From Quisquiliibacterium sp036525975 (GTDB taxonomy: Bacteria; Pseudomonadota; Gammaproteobacteria; Burkholderiales; Burkholderiaceae_E): a stretch of DNA of 6,787 nucleotides. The notes under the pieces are model-generated. The model was given only the letters and a program-made list of their open reading frames with translations. It ran no database searches and was not told the origin of the DNA. This document shows positions 5,514 to 6,787 of the stretch, one piece after another (position 1 is the first letter of the stretch; each line of letters starts with the position of its first letter). The position numbers and the translations under genes were made by a program. Where the stretch lies: NCBI GenBank assembly GCA_036525975.1, contig DATCZK010000088.1:1-6787 (forward strand), written 5' to 3'.

Positions 5514-6692
5514 ATGAAGTTCGAAATGCTCGAAAACGAAGTCGAAGGCGCCGTCATCAAGGTCGTCGGCGTTGGCGGCGCGGGCGGAAACGCCGTCAAC
5601 CACATGATCGCGCGCAGCGTGCAGGGCGTTGAGTTCATCGCCCTGAACACCGACCGGCAGGCGCTGTCGCGCTCGCAGGCCGGGCGCATCATCCAGCTCG
5701 GCGACCAGGGCCTGGGCGCGGGCGCCAACCCGCAGGCCGGGCGCGCGGCGGCCGACGCCGCGCGCGACCAGATCCGCGAGGTGCTCGAGGGCGCGAACAT
5801 GGTGTTCCTCACCGCCGGCATGGGCAAGGGCACCGGCACCGGGGCCTCGCCGATCGTGGCCGAGATCGCGAAGGAGCTGGGCATCCTCACCGTGGGCGTG
5901 GTGACCAAGCCGTTTCACTTCGAGGGCGCCAAGAAGATGCAGATCGCCGAGACCGGGATCGAGCAGCTCGTGGACAACGTCGACTCGCTGATCGTCGTGC
6001 TCAACCAGAACCTGTTCGACGTGATGGACGAGGACGCGAGCCTGGAGGACGCGTTCAAGCGCGCCGACGACGTGCTGCACAACGCGGTGGCCGGCATCGC
6101 CGAGATCATCAACGTGCCGGGCCTGGTGAACGTGGACTTCGCCGACGTGCGAACCGTGATGGGCGAGCAGGGCAAGGCGATGATGGGAATCGGCGAGTCG
6201 GCGGGGCTCGACCGCGCGCGGCTCGCGGCCGAACAGGCGGTGGCCTCGCCGCTGCTCGACGGGGTCGACCTGTCGGGCGCGCGCGGCGTGATCGTGAACA
6301 TCACCGCCACGCGCGGCCTCAAGCTGCGCGAGACCAACGAGGTGATCAACACGATCAAGGCTTTCTGCGCCGACGACGCGACGATCATCCACGGCACCGT
6401 GTTCGACGACGCGATGGACGAGCGGCTGCGCGTGACGGTGGTGGCCACCGGCATCGGCCGCAAGAACCCGGCCGCGCGACCGGTGCTGGTGCCCGCCGCG
6501 GTGCAGCGCACCGGCACGCACGACGCGATGCCCGCGCCGGCGGCTGGATCGAACAGCGCCTACGGCGACCTCGATCCGCCGGCGGTGTGGCGCAGCCCGC
6601 GCGGCAACGCCGCCGCGCAGGTTGCCGCGCTCGAGGAGAGCGGCGTGGAGCGTTTCGACATTCCGGCGTTCCTGCGCAAGCAGGCCGACTGA
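5514..6692 (+). CDS. ftsZ: FtsZ, tubulin-like GTPase of the division ring
   Basis: FtsZ polymerises with GTP into the cytoplasmic ring that sets the division site. The protein is 392 residues, normal for this group. N-terminal GTP-binding domain: VVGVGGAGGNAV (17-28), NTDRQAL (45-51), GLGAGANP (66-73) and the tubulin signature as GMGKGTGTG (102-110). The T7 loop NVDFADVRTVM (206-216) carries the catalytic Asp208 and Asp211 that act on the next subunit's GTP. DLSGARGVIVNIT (252-264) and LRVTVVATGIG (305-315) mark the C-terminal core domain. A Pro/Ala-rich linker (about 318-380, including GDLDPPAVWR) leads to the conserved FtsA-binding end FDIPAFLRKQAD (381-392). Two residues are odd: Lys105 where the signature normally has Gly, and Arg48 where Ala is usual. 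The ATG follows AGGAGG by 8 bases. The first codons use more A-rich triplets than the rest, as expected for efficient initiation. Confidence 0.99.
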   Translation: MKFEMLENEVEGAVIKVVGVGGAGGNAVNHMIARSVQGVEFIALNTDRQALSRSQAGRIIQLGDQGLGAGANPQAGRAAADAARDQIREVLEGANMVFLTAGMGKGTGTGASPIVAEIAKELGILTVGVVTKPFHFEGAKKMQIAETGIEQLVDNVDSLIVVLNQNLFDVMDEDASLEDAFKRADDVLHNAVAGIAEIINVPGLVNVDFADVRTVMGEQGKAMMGIGESAGLDRARLAAEQAVASPLLDGVDLSGARGVIVNITATRGLKLRETNEVINTIKAFCADDATIIHGTVFDDAMDERLRVTVVATGIGRKNPAARPVLVPAAVQRTGTHDAMPAPAAGSNSAYGDLDPPAVWRSPRGNAAAQVAALEESGVERFDIPAFLRKQAD

Positions 6693-6707
6693 GAGGGAGG
6701 TTCTGCC

Positions 6708-6729
6708 GTCCCGGACCCTCGACCGGGAC
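6708..6729. repeat. Inverted repeat 1 downstream of ftsZ
   Basis: GTCCCGG and CCGGGAC form a perfect 7-bp stem around an 8-base loop, starting 15 bases after the ftsZ stop. No T-run follows, so it is not a classic intrinsic terminator. Confidence 0.6.
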
Positions 6730-6734
6730 ATCGG

Positions 6735-6755
6735 GGCGCGCTGCGCGAGCGCGCC
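6735..6755. repeat. Inverted repeat 2 downstream of ftsZ
   Basis: GGCGCGCT and AGCGCGCC form a perfect 8-bp stem with a 5-base loop (6743-6747). It is made almost wholly of G and C and has no T-run after it. Alternating GC sequence makes such a stem easier to get by chance. Confidence 0.55.
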
Positions 6756-6763
6756 TGCCGGAT

Positions 6764-6783
6764 GCGTCCTTGGGGAAGGACGC
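6764..6783 (+). terminator. Inverted repeat 3, possible terminator hairpin
   Basis: GCGTCCTT and AAGGACGC form a perfect 8-bp stem around a GGGG loop. It is the most terminator-like of the three hairpins in shape, but the four bases that remain in the window after it are CCGG, not T, so an intrinsic terminator is unproven. It could instead protect the ftsZ mRNA 3' end. Confidence 0.35.
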
Positions 6784-6787
6784 CCGG

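Noticed and set aside
6693..6700. A Shine-Dalgarno-like GAGGGAGG just after the ftsZ stop, suggesting another gene
   Set aside because: No ATG, GTG or TTG lies at a usable distance downstream.
6762..6787. An ATG open to the window end as a possible next gene
   Set aside because: Only eight codons are visible, no ribosome site precedes it, and the stretch overlaps the third hairpin.

Overview
The window is a stretch of the division and cell wall (dcw) gene cluster, all on the + strand: murG (5' end cut off by the window) – murC – ddl – ftsQ – ftsA – ftsZ, followed by about 95 bases of non-coding DNA. Gene order, protein motifs and the ends of the proteins fit a Gram-negative proteobacterium. 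The FtsZ start (MKFEMLENE), the FtsZ GDLDPPAVWR motif before the FDIPAFLRKQAD end, and the FtsQ DLRYPNGFALR motif are most like Betaproteobacteria, order Burkholderiales. This placement rests on remembered family sequences, not a search. The DNA is very GC-rich (judged by eye, around 70%), with G or C at almost every third codon position, which is why long open frames appear on both strands.

Layout. Bases 1-825 encode the C-terminal three quarters of MurG, which makes lipid II. Bases 822-2234 encode MurC, which adds L-Ala to UDP-MurNAc. Bases 2224-3180 encode D-Ala–D-Ala ligase. Bases 3177-4187 encode the divisome protein FtsQ, which here carries an unusual Ala/Gly/Lys repeat tail. After a 55-base gap comes ftsA (4243-5475), the membrane tether of the Z ring. 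After a 38-base pyrimidine-rich gap comes ftsZ (5514-6692), the tubulin-like ring protein. The last 95 bases hold three consecutive perfect inverted repeats.

How the genes work together. MurC and Ddl make cytoplasmic parts of the UDP-MurNAc-pentapeptide, and MurG completes lipid II on the inner membrane. FtsZ, anchored by FtsA, builds the ring that recruits FtsQ with its FtsB/FtsL partners and so the septal wall synthases. The first four genes overlap stop-to-start (4, 11 and 4 bases), which suggests translational coupling. ftsA and ftsZ have their own leaders, and ftsZ has the best ribosome binding site (AGGAGG, 8-base spacing).

No previously undescribed system is visible; this is a core housekeeping operon. 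The points that merit a second look are the heptad-repeat tail on FtsQ, two basic substitutions in nucleotide-binding loops of FtsZ (Lys105 in the tubulin signature, Arg48 in the NTD loop), a 27-codon frame that bridges ftsQ and ftsA, and the tandem hairpins after ftsZ.
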